A stretch of DNA of 63,575 bases from Shewanella sp. (GTDB taxonomy: Bacteria; Pseudomonadota; Gammaproteobacteria; Enterobacterales; Shewanellaceae). The stretch spans positions 1 to 63,575 of the forward strand of contig JAJNAU010000002.1 of NCBI GenBank assembly GCA_021462625.1. Reading direction: 5' to 3'. This document shows positions 30,678 through 39,532 of the stretch, piece by piece. The notes beneath the pieces were generated by a model. The model made no database searches and had not been told where the DNA came from. It saw only the letters and a list, made by a program, of their open reading frames with translations. The stretch's first letter is position 1. Every line of letters starts with the position of its first letter. Both the position numbers and the translations under genes were made by a program.

Positions 30678-31640
30678 TTACTCTGGCTCAATGGCCCGCA
30701 GGTGCTGACGCACCGACAGGTAAGAGCCCAGCCAACCCAGGAATGAAGCTATGCCCACCAGCTGCAGTAGCTCGGTGAAGGTCAATCCCTGCATGTTGAT
30801 CTGGCTGCCATAAAGCCCCAGCAGTTCAACCAGAGCCCCATCTAGATACCAGACGAGCAGGTTGATGATCACCCAGGCTAACACCCCGCCAATCACTCCA
30901 TACCAGATACCAGTATACAGAAATGGCCGCTGAATAAAGCTCTCGGTGGCTCCCACCAGTTTCATCACTTCAATTTCGCTTCGGCGACTCATGATCGCCA
31001 GCCGTATGGTATTTCCAATGATCAGCACCACCGCCAGAATAAGCAGTGCCGCCACCATAGAAACAGTGCGCTGCAGCAGCTTCACGCCGGCCTGCAGGCG
31101 CTCAAGCCATTCAATATCCAGACGACCGAAGCTGACTTCCGGTTGTCGCTGCAATTTTTGCAGCAGCTCTCGAGCGCCCTGGGGGCTGGAGTAACGGCTG
31201 GTCGGGGTCACCATCACCACGGCAGGCAGGGGATTGGTATCCAGATACGACAGGGCATCACCAAAGCCTGACAGTGCCTGAAACTCCTGCAGCGCCTGCT
31301 CACGGTTGATATAGCTGACTTCGGCCACTTCCGGGAACACCTTGATACGGGTGATCAGGCTCTGAATCGAGTGCTCTGAGCGGCCTTCATCGATAAACAG
31401 GGAAATCTGCGCGGCGCTGTCCCAGCTCTGGGTAATGGACTCGGCATTCTTTACCAGCACCTGCAGCGCCGCCGGCAAGCTCAGGCTTACGCCCAGCATT
31501 GCCATGGTCATCAGTGACGAAATCGGGTTGCGCCACAGCTCCCCCACGCTGCCCATGGCCTGCTGAATATGGCGGATGAAGAACATCACAACGCGACCGG
31601 TAAGAGGCAACTTGCTGCGATTAAGTGGTGCCTTAGTCAT
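30678..31640 (-). CDS. ftsX: Cell division ABC transporter permease FtsX
   Basis: FtsX architecture; directly downstream of ftsE; IMSRRSEIEVMKLVGATESFIQRPF. Confidence 0.96.
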   Translation of the reverse strand: MTKAPLNRSKLPLTGRVVMFFIRHIQQAMGSVGELWRNPISSLMTMAMLGVSLSLPAALQVLVKNAESITQSWDSAAQISLFIDEGRSEHSIQSLITRIKVFPEVAEVSYINREQALQEFQALSGFGDALSYLDTNPLPAVVMVTPTSRYSSPQGARELLQKLQRQPEVSFGRLDIEWLERLQAGVKLLQRTVSMVAALLILAVVLIIGNTIRLAIMSRRSEIEVMKLVGATESFIQRPFLYTGIWYGVIGGVLAWVIINLLVWYLDGALVELLGLYGSQINMQGLTFTELLQLVGIASFLGWLGSYLSVRQHLRAIEPE

Positions 31641-31650
31641 CCCTGTATCC

Positions 31651-32334
31651 TCAACAATTCAGGCCAACGGCCAGTTCATCGGATCCCAACATGCGTCCCT
31701 GTTTGAGGGTCAGGGTGCGGTATTTCATGCGGGCAATGAGTCCCAGATCGTGGGTGGCGATTAATACGCTGGTACCGGCGTCGTTGAAGGTTTCAAACAG
31801 ACGCAGAATATCCATCGATAGCTTGGGGTCCAGGTTACCTGTGGGCTCATCCGCCAGCAGCAAAGGCGGCTTGTTGACGATGGCCCGGGCAATGCCCACC
31901 CGCTGCTGCTCACCGCCGGACAGCATCAAAGGCAAGTGCTTGTCTTTGCCATACAGATCCACCATATCCAGCGCGCCATCAACCCGCTTGCGGATTTCGC
32001 CCAGTGAAAATCCTTCGATCACCAGTGGCAGTGCCACGTTGTCGAATACACTTTTGTCCATCAGCAGATGGTGGTTCTGAAAAATCATACCTATATGGCG
32101 GCGCAGGTAAGGCACCTGAGCGCGGCTGATGTCGGCAATATTATGGCCGTTAATGGACACCTTGCCGGCACTGGCCCGCTCAATCACTGTGATAAGCTTA
32201 AGCAGGGTACTCTTGCCTGCCCCGGAATGACCAGTCAAAAACGCCATTTCACCCTGTTTAAGATGAAAACTGACATCCGTCAGCGCCTTCTGGCCCCCCG
32301 GGTAGACCTTGCTTACCTGCTCGAAGTGAATCAT
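31651..32334 (-). CDS. ftsE: Cell division ATP-binding protein FtsE
   Basis: MIHFEQVSKVYPGGQKALTDVSF, Walker A GHSGAGKST, LSGGEQQRVGIARA. Start placed at 32334 rather than the listed 32427. Confidence 0.96.
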   Translation of the reverse strand: MIHFEQVSKVYPGGQKALTDVSFHLKQGEMAFLTGHSGAGKSTLLKLITVIERASAGKVSINGHNIADISRAQVPYLRRHIGMIFQNHHLLMDKSVFDNVALPLVIEGFSLGEIRKRVDGALDMVDLYGKDKHLPLMLSGGEQQRVGIARAIVNKPPLLLADEPTGNLDPKLSMDILRLFETFNDAGTSVLIATHDLGLIARMKYRTLTLKQGRMLGSDELAVGLNC

Positions 32335-32341
32335 ATCTCTG

Positions 32342-33997
32342 TTATTGCTCCTTGTCGTGACTGAATAGCGCGTCAATGAACTCCTTAGCGTTGAACTGAC
32401 GCAGATCATCAATCTGCTCGCCCACACCTATGTAACGGATGGGAATACCAAACTTATCGGCGATCGCAAAGATCACCCCACCTTTTGCTGTGCCATCCAG
32501 CTTGGTAATATTGATACCCGTTACCCCCACGGCTTCCTGGAAAAGTTGCGCCTGGTTAATGGCGTTCTGGCCGGTGCTGGCATCCAGCGTCAGCATCACC
32601 TCATGTGGTGCATCGGGATCCAGCTTCTTCATCACCCGCACCACTTTCTTGAGTTCTTCCATCAGGTGACTCTTGTTCTGCAGACGACCGGCAGTGTCGG
32701 CAATCAGCACGTCTATGCCACGGGCCTTGGCGGCCTGCAGGGCATCAAACAGCACAGAGGCACTGTCAGCACCGGTATGCTGGGCGATCACAGGGATATT
32801 GTTGCGCTGCCCCCATACCTGCAGCTGCTCAACCGCAGCGGCGCGGAAAGTATCACCAGCAGCCAGCATCACTGACTTGCCCTCACGCTGATACTGTTTG
32901 GCCAACTTGCCGATAGTGGTGGTCTTACCGACACCGTTTACCCCCACCATGAGGATCACGAAGGGACCCTTGGCATTTTCCGGCACCAGAGGCATGCTTA
33001 CAGGTTCAAGCATGTTATGCATCTCTTGGCGCAGCAGCTCATACAGGGCTTCGGCATCCTTCAGCTGCTTGCGGCTGGCATCATCTGTCAGTTTATTGAT
33101 GAGCTTGGTGGTGGTTTCCACTCCCACATCGGCGATCAGCAACTGCTCTTCCAGCTCTTCAAACAGGTCATCATCAATTTTCTTGTCACGGAACAGGCTG
33201 ATAAAACCGCTGCCAATGTTCTCGCTGGTGCGCATCAGGCCACGCTTGAGACGGGCAAAGAAACCTTCTTTAACCGGTTTTTCCTGGGGTTCAGGCTGAC
33301 GCTCCGCTAGGTCAGCCAGACATTGAGCTTCCTCTTCGGCAGCAAAACGAGCGGCGTCTTCAGCCTGACGTTGAGCTTCCGCTTCAGCCATTTCACGGGC
33401 CTGAGCTTCAAGGCGCTGCTGCTCGATGCGGGCGGCTTCTTCAGCCAATTGCTGTTGACGTTCAGCTTCAATGCGAGCCAGCTCTTCAGCTTGCAGACGC
33501 TCCTGCTCAACCGCCATTTCAGCAGCCAGTTTGGCTTCCTCTTCTGCCGCCAAACGTGCCGCTTCTTCAGCCTTGCGCTGAGCTTCCGCTTCTGCGGTTA
33601 TACGTGCCGCTTCTTCAGCCTGACGCTGAGCTTCGGCTTCTGCCGCCAAACGTGCCGCTTCTTCAGCCTTGCGCTGAGCTTCAGCTTCTGCGGCTATACG
33701 TGCCGCTTGTTCTGCCTGACGCTGAGCCTCCGCTTCTGCCGCCAAACGTGCCGCTTGCTCTGCCTGACGCTGAGCTTCAGCTTCTGCCGCCAAACGTGCC
33801 GCTTCTTCAGCCTGCCGCTGAGCTTCAGCCTCTGTGGCTATAGGTGCTGCCTCTTCGGCCTGTAAACGGGCATCCTCTTCTTCTGCCTGCAGGCGCGCAG
33901 CTTCTTCAGCGGCCAGTTGAGCATCCAGCTCCGCAGCTTTGTCTTCTTCTTTTAACTTATCTCTGCGGAACCAGGAAAAAAAACCTTTCTTTGCCAT
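32342..33997 (-). CDS. ftsY: Signal recognition particle receptor FtsY
   Basis: GVNGVGKTTTIGKLA, DTFRAAAVEQL, DTAGRLQNKSHLMEEL, TKLDGTAKGG; start MAKKGFFSWF at 33997. Confidence 0.97.
   Translation of the reverse strand: MAKKGFFSWFRRDKLKEEDKAAELDAQLAAEEAARLQAEEEDARLQAEEAAPIATEAEAQRQAEEAARLAAEAEAQRQAEQAARLAAEAEAQRQAEQAARIAAEAEAQRKAEEAARLAAEAEAQRQAEEAARITAEAEAQRKAEEAARLAAEEEAKLAAEMAVEQERLQAEELARIEAERQQQLAEEAARIEQQRLEAQAREMAEAEAQRQAEDAARFAAEEEAQCLADLAERQPEPQEKPVKEGFFARLKRGLMRTSENIGSGFISLFRDKKIDDDLFEELEEQLLIADVGVETTTKLINKLTDDASRKQLKDAEALYELLRQEMHNMLEPVSMPLVPENAKGPFVILMVGVNGVGKTTTIGKLAKQYQREGKSVMLAAGDTFRAAAVEQLQVWGQRNNIPVIAQHTGADSASVLFDALQAAKARGIDVLIADTAGRLQNKSHLMEELKKVVRVMKKLDPDAPHEVMLTLDASTGQNAINQAQLFQEAVGVTGINITKLDGTAKGGVIFAIADKFGIPIRYIGVGEQIDDLRQFNAKEFIDALFSHDKEQ
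33518..33853 (-). repeat. In-frame 48-bp tandem repeat (16-aa unit EAARLAAEAEAQRQAE, about 7 copies) in the ftsY acidic domain
   Basis: Translation aa 53-164 of the listed ORF: EAAPIATEAEAQRQAE/EAARLAAEAEAQRQAE/QAARLAAEAEAQRQAE/QAARIAAEAEAQRKAE/EAARLAAEAEAQRQAE/EAARITAEAEAQRKAE/EAARLAAEEEAKLAAE. Confidence 0.95.
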
Positions 33998-34251
33998 GTA
34001 TGCTACCAATTTTCTTGGGTGGAAATTCTGTCGTTGGGCGTTGTAGTCACGTCTGCCGGGAGCTGATTATCCTGATACCGATGAAAACAGCCCAAACTGA
34101 CCTGGGATGAGCGCTCCCCCAACTGGGCCAGTTCATGTAAAATAGCCCCCCCATACCAGCCGCCAATGCCGTATCAGCTTGAATATCCGGCGGGCTGAAC
34201 ACGAGGCAGCATAGTCTACCACTTTCTTTCTTCAGGCAAAATCACGGGGGC

Positions 34252-34884
34252 ATGATGGCCAGAAATAGACCGGGCAGCGGCCAGGTAAGAATCATTGCAG
34301 GGCTGTGGCGCTCACGTAAGCTACCCATTCAGGATCTTGAAGGGCTGCGCCCTACCACGGACAGGGTCAGAGAGACCCTGTTCAACTGGCTCAGCGGCGA
34401 ACTTCCCGGCGCCCGGGTGCTGGATTGCTTTGGCGGCAGTGGTGCGCTGGCGATGGAAGCTCTGTCACGCTATGCAAGTTACGCCCGGGTATTTGAGCTG
34501 CAAAAAAATGCCGTCATGCAACTGCAAAACAATCTGAAGACACTCAAATGTGAGCAGGCCGATGTGATCGCAGGCGACAGTCTGCAGTTATTGGCGCAGG
34601 GGCCGGCAGGGCAACGCTCGGTTAAAGACACGCAGTCAACCAAAGGCTTTGACATAGTGTTTATCGACCCACCTTTTCGTAAAGGACTGGCCGAAAACAG
34701 CATCAGCGCCTTGGTCACCCATCAGTGGCTGAATCCTGACGCCCATATCTATGTGGAAACGGAGTCCGAACTGCAGGCCTTGCCGGTACCTGCTGATTGG
34801 ACTCAACTGAAACAAAAGACCGCCGGTCAGGTGTGTTATCGCCTGTACCGCTATGAACCCGACACGACTGAAGAACAAGAGTAA
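34252..34884 (+). CDS. rsmD: 16S rRNA (guanine(966)-N(2))-methyltransferase RsmD
   Basis: GQVRIIAGLWRSRKLPI, RPTTDRVRETLFNWL, VLDCFGGSGALAMEALSR, FIDPPFRKGL. Confidence 0.96.
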   Translation: MMARNRPGSGQVRIIAGLWRSRKLPIQDLEGLRPTTDRVRETLFNWLSGELPGARVLDCFGGSGALAMEALSRYASYARVFELQKNAVMQLQNNLKTLKCEQADVIAGDSLQLLAQGPAGQRSVKDTQSTKGFDIVFIDPPFRKGLAENSISALVTHQWLNPDAHIYVETESELQALPVPADWTQLKQKTAGQVCYRLYRYEPDTTEEQE

Positions 34885-34887
34885 ATC

Positions 34888-35169
34888 ATGAAATATGTGT
34901 TATTGACCGGAAAAACAATGACCCTGTTTGCCTGGGGGGTGATGATTTTCAACCTGTTTATGCCCTTCCCAGGTAACACCGGACTAGCACTGAATATTCT
35001 GCTGCTGGTTACAGCCTTTATGCACGCCATGCAAGTGCTGATGTTTTACAGTATGTTCAGTCAGCAGATGAAGCTCACTAAAAAGGACTTCCTGACTGTC
35101 TTTGGCTTCGGGGTATTTGCGCTGTTGGAATACCGCAAGAAACTGATGCTGCAGCTACAACATACCTGA
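34888..35169 (+). CDS. DUF1145 family membrane protein (YhhL-like)
   Basis: 93 aa, 2-3 TM; position after rsmD is typical. Confidence 0.8.
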   Translation: MKYVLLTGKTMTLFAWGVMIFNLFMPFPGNTGLALNILLLVTAFMHAMQVLMFYSMFSQQMKLTKKDFLTVFGFGVFALLEYRKKLMLQLQHT

Positions 35170-35355
35170 TCCTCATCTGTCACAGATAGCGGCAGCCAGC
35201 AGCTACCTGTGATATCGCCTTATATCCCGCCGCTCCAATTTCTTTGCTGTACAAACCCCCTGTCGTGGAGCTTGTCGCTTTTCCCGAGCCGCAAAACAAA
35301 GACCCCCGCCAATTGGCAGGGGTCTATATCATCAAGTGGTTACCCTGATATCCAA

Positions 35356-35922
35356 TCAGTTCTTTGGATATGGGTGAGCAACGCCTTTGTGACAGTCAAT
35401 ACAAGTTTTTCTGTCTTCAGGGGCTTTCTTGAAGTTCATCGCGTGCATTCTGACAGCCATCTTCTTCATTTTCGGAGATGGATTCTCATAAATACGGTTG
35501 TGACAGTTCTGACAGGTAGAAGAATCAATGGAACGCAGGTAATCACGGGCCAGTTCAGCCTGCTGCTTACGGTTGGTTTCCAGCCAATCCTGAGTTTCAA
35601 AATCATCGATGGTCAGGTAACCAATGATGTCCTTGGACACAACGATCTTCTTAACCAGATAGTTGAATGGCTCCTGGGCAATGTGACACTGCTGGCACTG
35701 CACCACGATACCAGCACGATTGGCGCCGTGTGGAGATTCCAGTACTTCATCCTGTAGTGAGTGACCCGCGTGACAAGTCATACAGAAGGCATCTGTACTG
35801 GTTGCATGCAGGGTAGTTTGTGTTGCAAAAAAGCCAACCGCACCGATCACTACACCTACAATCAGCAGAGCCAGTATTGAGTATTTTGCGCTGGGTTTAA
35901 AAAGTGCACGCCAGTTCATCAC
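35356..35922 (-). CDS. cymA: CymA-type tetraheme c-type quinol dehydrogenase (NapC/NirT family)
   Basis: N-terminal membrane anchor and four CxxCH motifs (CMTCH, CQQCH, CQNCH, CIDCH); 187-188 aa. Confidence 0.96.
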   Translation of the reverse strand: MMNWRALFKPSAKYSILALLIVGVVIGAVGFFATQTTLHATSTDAFCMTCHAGHSLQDEVLESPHGANRAGIVVQCQQCHIAQEPFNYLVKKIVVSKDIIGYLTIDDFETQDWLETNRKQQAELARDYLRSIDSSTCQNCHNRIYENPSPKMKKMAVRMHAMNFKKAPEDRKTCIDCHKGVAHPYPKN

Positions 35923-36174
35923 TCTCTCCGATTTTTTAGTAATTTAGAAAACTATAGAATTCTTCTTTCAGTGTATGCGTTTTATATTTTCAGAAAATTG
36001 ACTCGAGACAACTAAACGAAAAATCACATAAACTTCACATAAAAATGCGATCCAGATCTTGCTCAGCCTGTTGAGTGGAAGCTCAATCGGTTAACAGACA
36101 ACAAAATGCAGATGCCATATTGCTTGCGTTGCTGCTATTTTATCATCAGCGATTTGACTAATATTCCCCAAGGA

Positions 36175-36190
36175 TGTGATCATGCGCACA
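36175..36190. promoter_or_regulatory. Candidate CRP site TGTGATCATGCGCACA
   Basis: Matches TGTGA-N6-TCACA at 9/10 positions; about 250 bp upstream of the cymA start. Confidence 0.55.
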
Positions 36191-36501
36191 TTTTGCCATT
36201 GCCGGTAAAAACCTTTCTGATCCCGGCAAGCAACTTATTACGGGAAACTTGGCCAACCTATGATTCAGATGCCCTTCAATAAGGGGCAAACAACTCACCT
36301 TCCTTATACCCGTAATTTGCGCTTACTGTTAGAGGTATCGCGATTTTTAATAATTGAAAAACAAAAAGCACAAAGTGGCTGAACATAAATTACTGTTAAT
36401 GCGCACAAAAATAACTATAATGCAACATGCTATCAAGCAAAAACAGGCCTTCCGGCCCGTTTCCCAATCGCTCGTTAGTTACCCTCAAATGGAGAATAAT
36501 A

Positions 36502-36927
36502 ATGAAATCAACAATCCGTTTTATATCTGCAATCACATTCTCTCTGGCTGCGCTGAGCGCCCAGGCCGCTACCCTGACCGTTGGCGACAACCTGATGATC
36601 GAGTCCATTAATGGCCTGCCAGTTTCCGGCGAGCCGGTGCAGCTCGTAGCCGGCAAACACATGGTTGAACTAAGATTCAGTGACCGTTATTACACCAACG
36701 CCAAGAGCAGCGGTAACTGGGTGACATCTGCACCACTCTTTACTCAAATCAGTCTGACTGAGCATGAGACTTTGTCACTGCACACACCAAAGCTCAGCAC
36801 CAAGGCCCAGGCGCAAGAATATATTCGTCAACCCGTGGTAACACTGACCTCTGAAAATGGACGCAATGAAAATTTGTCACTGCAAACTCAGGCACAATTG
36901 ATGAGTCAGTTGCTGGCAGGAATGTAA
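36502..36927 (+). CDS. Secreted DUF2057 (YccT-like) protein
   Basis: Signal peptide MKSTIRFISAITFSLAALSAQAA, then TLTVGDNLMIESINGLPV..VAGKHMVELRFSDRY; SD ggag upstream. Confidence 0.75.
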   Translation: MKSTIRFISAITFSLAALSAQAATLTVGDNLMIESINGLPVSGEPVQLVAGKHMVELRFSDRYYTNAKSSGNWVTSAPLFTQISLTEHETLSLHTPKLSTKAQAQEYIRQPVVTLTSENGRNENLSLQTQAQLMSQLLAGM

Positions 36928-36950
36928 TCTGAAACTTACATTTATCACTA

Positions 36951-37214
36951 GTGTCTGTTGACCTTTGAAGATGGTTTTTGCAGCTTTTTGTCGTTGTTTT
37001 ATACAAAGCAACGCGATTGTGGTGTAGTTGTTCTACATGAATGAGCGTTAATGCAGTACAAAGCGATGACAAACGCTGGCAGAAGGGCTCGGCTATACGC
37101 GCTTTACTCTTTGTTGCAAGGTATTTGCTTAGGCTCACTAGGCGGCGTACCTTGCGTCGCGATTAAAGCGCGTCTAGAGCGAGCAAAATTCAACCATGAA
37201 AGGTCAACAGACCC
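36951..37214. mobile_element. MITE-like element of about 264 bp with terminal inverted repeats GTCTGTTGACCTTT..AAAGGTCAACAGAC
   Basis: gtgtctgttgacctttgaag...catgaaaggtcaacagacccc. No transposase ORF. A second copy of the left half is at 63467-63575. Confidence 0.85.
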
Positions 37215-37287
37215 CAGTGTCTGAACAGGAGCAACTCCAGCTGTTGTTCCTGTGATACATTCAGGCCATCCATTATCTGGCATCATT

Positions 37288-37671
37288 ATGATTAACCGAT
37301 TCAAGTCGCCACTGCTGACACTGCTTACCATGCTTGCACTTCTGGTGCAGAGCGTGGCTTTTGGTGCGCAATCCGTGGCCCCGGTTTCAGTTAATATGCA
37401 TCAAACCATGATGATGGATGGTAATCACTGTGCATCTGAAATGGCAAATTGTTGTGATAGTGCTGCCCAGACCTCCGTCAATTCCTGCTGTGATGGTCAG
37501 GGCAGCTGCAGCGACGACTGCATCCATTGTCTGAGTATCTCAGTGACAGGCTCGCTGCTAAGCGATAGCCGTTGGCCGGATGCTTTGCCTTTTGGCGCAC
37601 TCCTGGTTGCCTGTCTACCTCAGTTCCACTCCATAGCCTTACCAACGTCGCTCAGGCCTCCAATCGCCTGA
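37288..37671 (+). CDS. Small exported Cys/Met/His-rich protein upstream of the copper efflux genes (CopL/DUF2946-like)
   Basis: Signal-like N-terminus, then MHQTMMMDGNHCASEMANCCDSAAQTSVNSCCDGQGSCSDDCIHC. Confidence 0.65.
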   Translation: MINRFKSPLLTLLTMLALLVQSVAFGAQSVAPVSVNMHQTMMMDGNHCASEMANCCDSAAQTSVNSCCDGQGSCSDDCIHCLSISVTGSLLSDSRWPDALPFGALLVACLPQFHSIALPTSLRPPIA

Positions 37672-37824
37672 TCCCGCTTGCCCTCACCGGTTTATTGGCC
37701 GGGCTGTTTTACCGGTGCCTCACCGGATTTTAATTATTGGTAATTTGTAGCCGTTTTCTCAGGCCAGCTTTCATATAGCTGATGCCATGCAGTACACGGC
37801 CATCAACTCGATGGAGTGATAATA

Positions 37825-39516
37825 ATGAAGACCCTGTTCAAGCTGGTTTTAGCCACTTTTCTACTGTTTTGTGCCGCGCCCGCAATGGCGATGGATCATC
37901 ATACTGCTCACCATAGCCACGAGTGCCCAATGCATACCGAGGTAACGGGTGAGCAAGGCGATACCTGTCCTAAATGCGGTATGGATCTTGAGCTAGCAAC
38001 CAACCAAAGCCAGTCAGCAACGGCCCGAACCGGTCACTACTACTGCCCCATGCATCCTCAGGAAACCAGTGACCAACCCGGCCGCTGCTCAATCTGTAAG
38101 ATGTTCCTGGTTAAAGACGAGGCCGATTCCAACGCAGATACAGCCAAAACCGCAGAGCATTACTACTGCCCTATGCACCCGGAAGAAACCAGCCACGAGC
38201 CGGGTCGCTGCTCTATCTGCAAGATGTTTCTGGTAAAGGATGAAGAGCAGGAAGAGGAGACTCATTCGGCTCAGCAGCACGCAGGCCATGACCATGCCAC
38301 TCACCAAAATCAGCGTGCCAACCCTGCCGCTGACAAGGTATTCAATAATCCTCAGCCTGAGCCACTGGTCAAAAACAGCGTTGCACCTCAGGGTGAGGGC
38401 AAAATCAAATATGTGTGTCCCATGCACCCGCAAATAGTGAGTGATGAACCGGCTTCATGCCCTATCTGCGGCATGGATCTGGAGCCAGTCACCATGGTCG
38501 CGGATGCGCAGGAGATAGAGATCAATGTTTCCGGCGGCATGCAGCAGGCACTGGCGCTTCGTACCGAGCCGGTTAAACGCGGCACCATGTGGAAAACTGT
38601 CCGCACTGTGGGCCAGGTGGACTATGACGAAAGCCAGATCGAGCATCTACACGCCAGGGTAACCGGCTGGATAGAAAAGCTGCAGGTCAGCGCCGCCGGT
38701 GATGAGGTGAAAAAGGGCGAGTTACTCTATGAGCTTTACTCTCCTGAGCTGGTGAATGCTCAGGATGATTATCTGTTGGCTATGGAGACATTGAATCAAT
38801 CCAAGAACAGCAGGAACTATCAGGAGTTGGTGCGTAAAGCCGGCCTGCGACTGGAGCTCCTGGGTATGAGCAAAGCACAGATAGAGCGACTGGCCAAATC
38901 CGGCAAGAGCCAGTACAGAGTGCCTTTCTACGCCAAATCCAACGGCGTGGTGAAGAAGCTCAATGTTCGTGACGGCATGTATATACAACCTCAGACAGAG
39001 ATACTTTCCATGGTTGATCTGTCAAGGGTGTGGGTGATTGCCGATGTGTTTGAAAACGAGCAGAGCTGGCTTGAGATTGGCCAGGAGACTGAAGTGTCAG
39101 TACCGGCCATGGGACTGCAGGATATCAAAGGCCGGGTTGATTACATCTACCCCGAACTGGATCCGGTTACCCGCAGCCTGAGAGTTCGTATAGTGCTGGA
39201 CAACCCCGGCGCCGATCTGCGCCCCAAGACCCTGGCCAAGATTGCCGTGTTCGGCGGCGCCAAACGCAAAGCCCTGACCATACCTCAGGAAGCACTTATT
39301 CAAACGGGTAAAGAGAACCGGGTTATCGTCAAGCAATCCGACCACAGCTTTATTGCCCGCAAGGTCGATGTGGGCATGCAAAGCAAAGGCAAGGCCGAGA
39401 TCCTCAAAGGTCTTGAAGAGGGTGATCTGGTGGTGACATCCGGTCAGTTCCTGCTGGATTCAGAAGCCAGCCTCAAAGGCAGCCAGATGCGTTTGAGCTC
39501 AGGCCACCAGCACTAA
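37825..39516 (+). CDS. cusB: Efflux RND transporter periplasmic adaptor, CusB-like, with four N-terminal heavy-metal-binding modules
   Basis: HECPMHTEV..CPKCGMDLE, HYYCPMHPQET..CSICKMFLV, HYYCPMHPEET..CSICKMFLV, YVCPMHPQI..CPICGMDLEP, then a membrane-fusion-protein core. Confidence 0.92.
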   Translation: MKTLFKLVLATFLLFCAAPAMAMDHHTAHHSHECPMHTEVTGEQGDTCPKCGMDLELATNQSQSATARTGHYYCPMHPQETSDQPGRCSICKMFLVKDEADSNADTAKTAEHYYCPMHPEETSHEPGRCSICKMFLVKDEEQEEETHSAQQHAGHDHATHQNQRANPAADKVFNNPQPEPLVKNSVAPQGEGKIKYVCPMHPQIVSDEPASCPICGMDLEPVTMVADAQEIEINVSGGMQQALALRTEPVKRGTMWKTVRTVGQVDYDESQIEHLHARVTGWIEKLQVSAAGDEVKKGELLYELYSPELVNAQDDYLLAMETLNQSKNSRNYQELVRKAGLRLELLGMSKAQIERLAKSGKSQYRVPFYAKSNGVVKKLNVRDGMYIQPQTEILSMVDLSRVWVIADVFENEQSWLEIGQETEVSVPAMGLQDIKGRVDYIYPELDPVTRSLRVRIVLDNPGADLRPKTLAKIAVFGGAKRKALTIPQEALIQTGKENRVIVKQSDHSFIARKVDVGMQSKGKAEILKGLEEGDLVVTSGQFLLDSEASLKGSQMRLSSGHQH

Positions 39517-39532
39517 TCGGGCGGAACTCATT

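Noticed and set aside
33518-33853. Regularly spaced repeats resembling a CRISPR array
   Set aside because: The 48-bp repeats are contiguous, without spacers, and lie in frame inside ftsY encoding 16-aa units; not CRISPR.
33323-33865. Plus-strand ORFs of 95-180 aa opposite ftsY
   Set aside because: Antisense shadow ORFs created by the 48-bp repeats; biased FSLxFRFC composition and no independent support.
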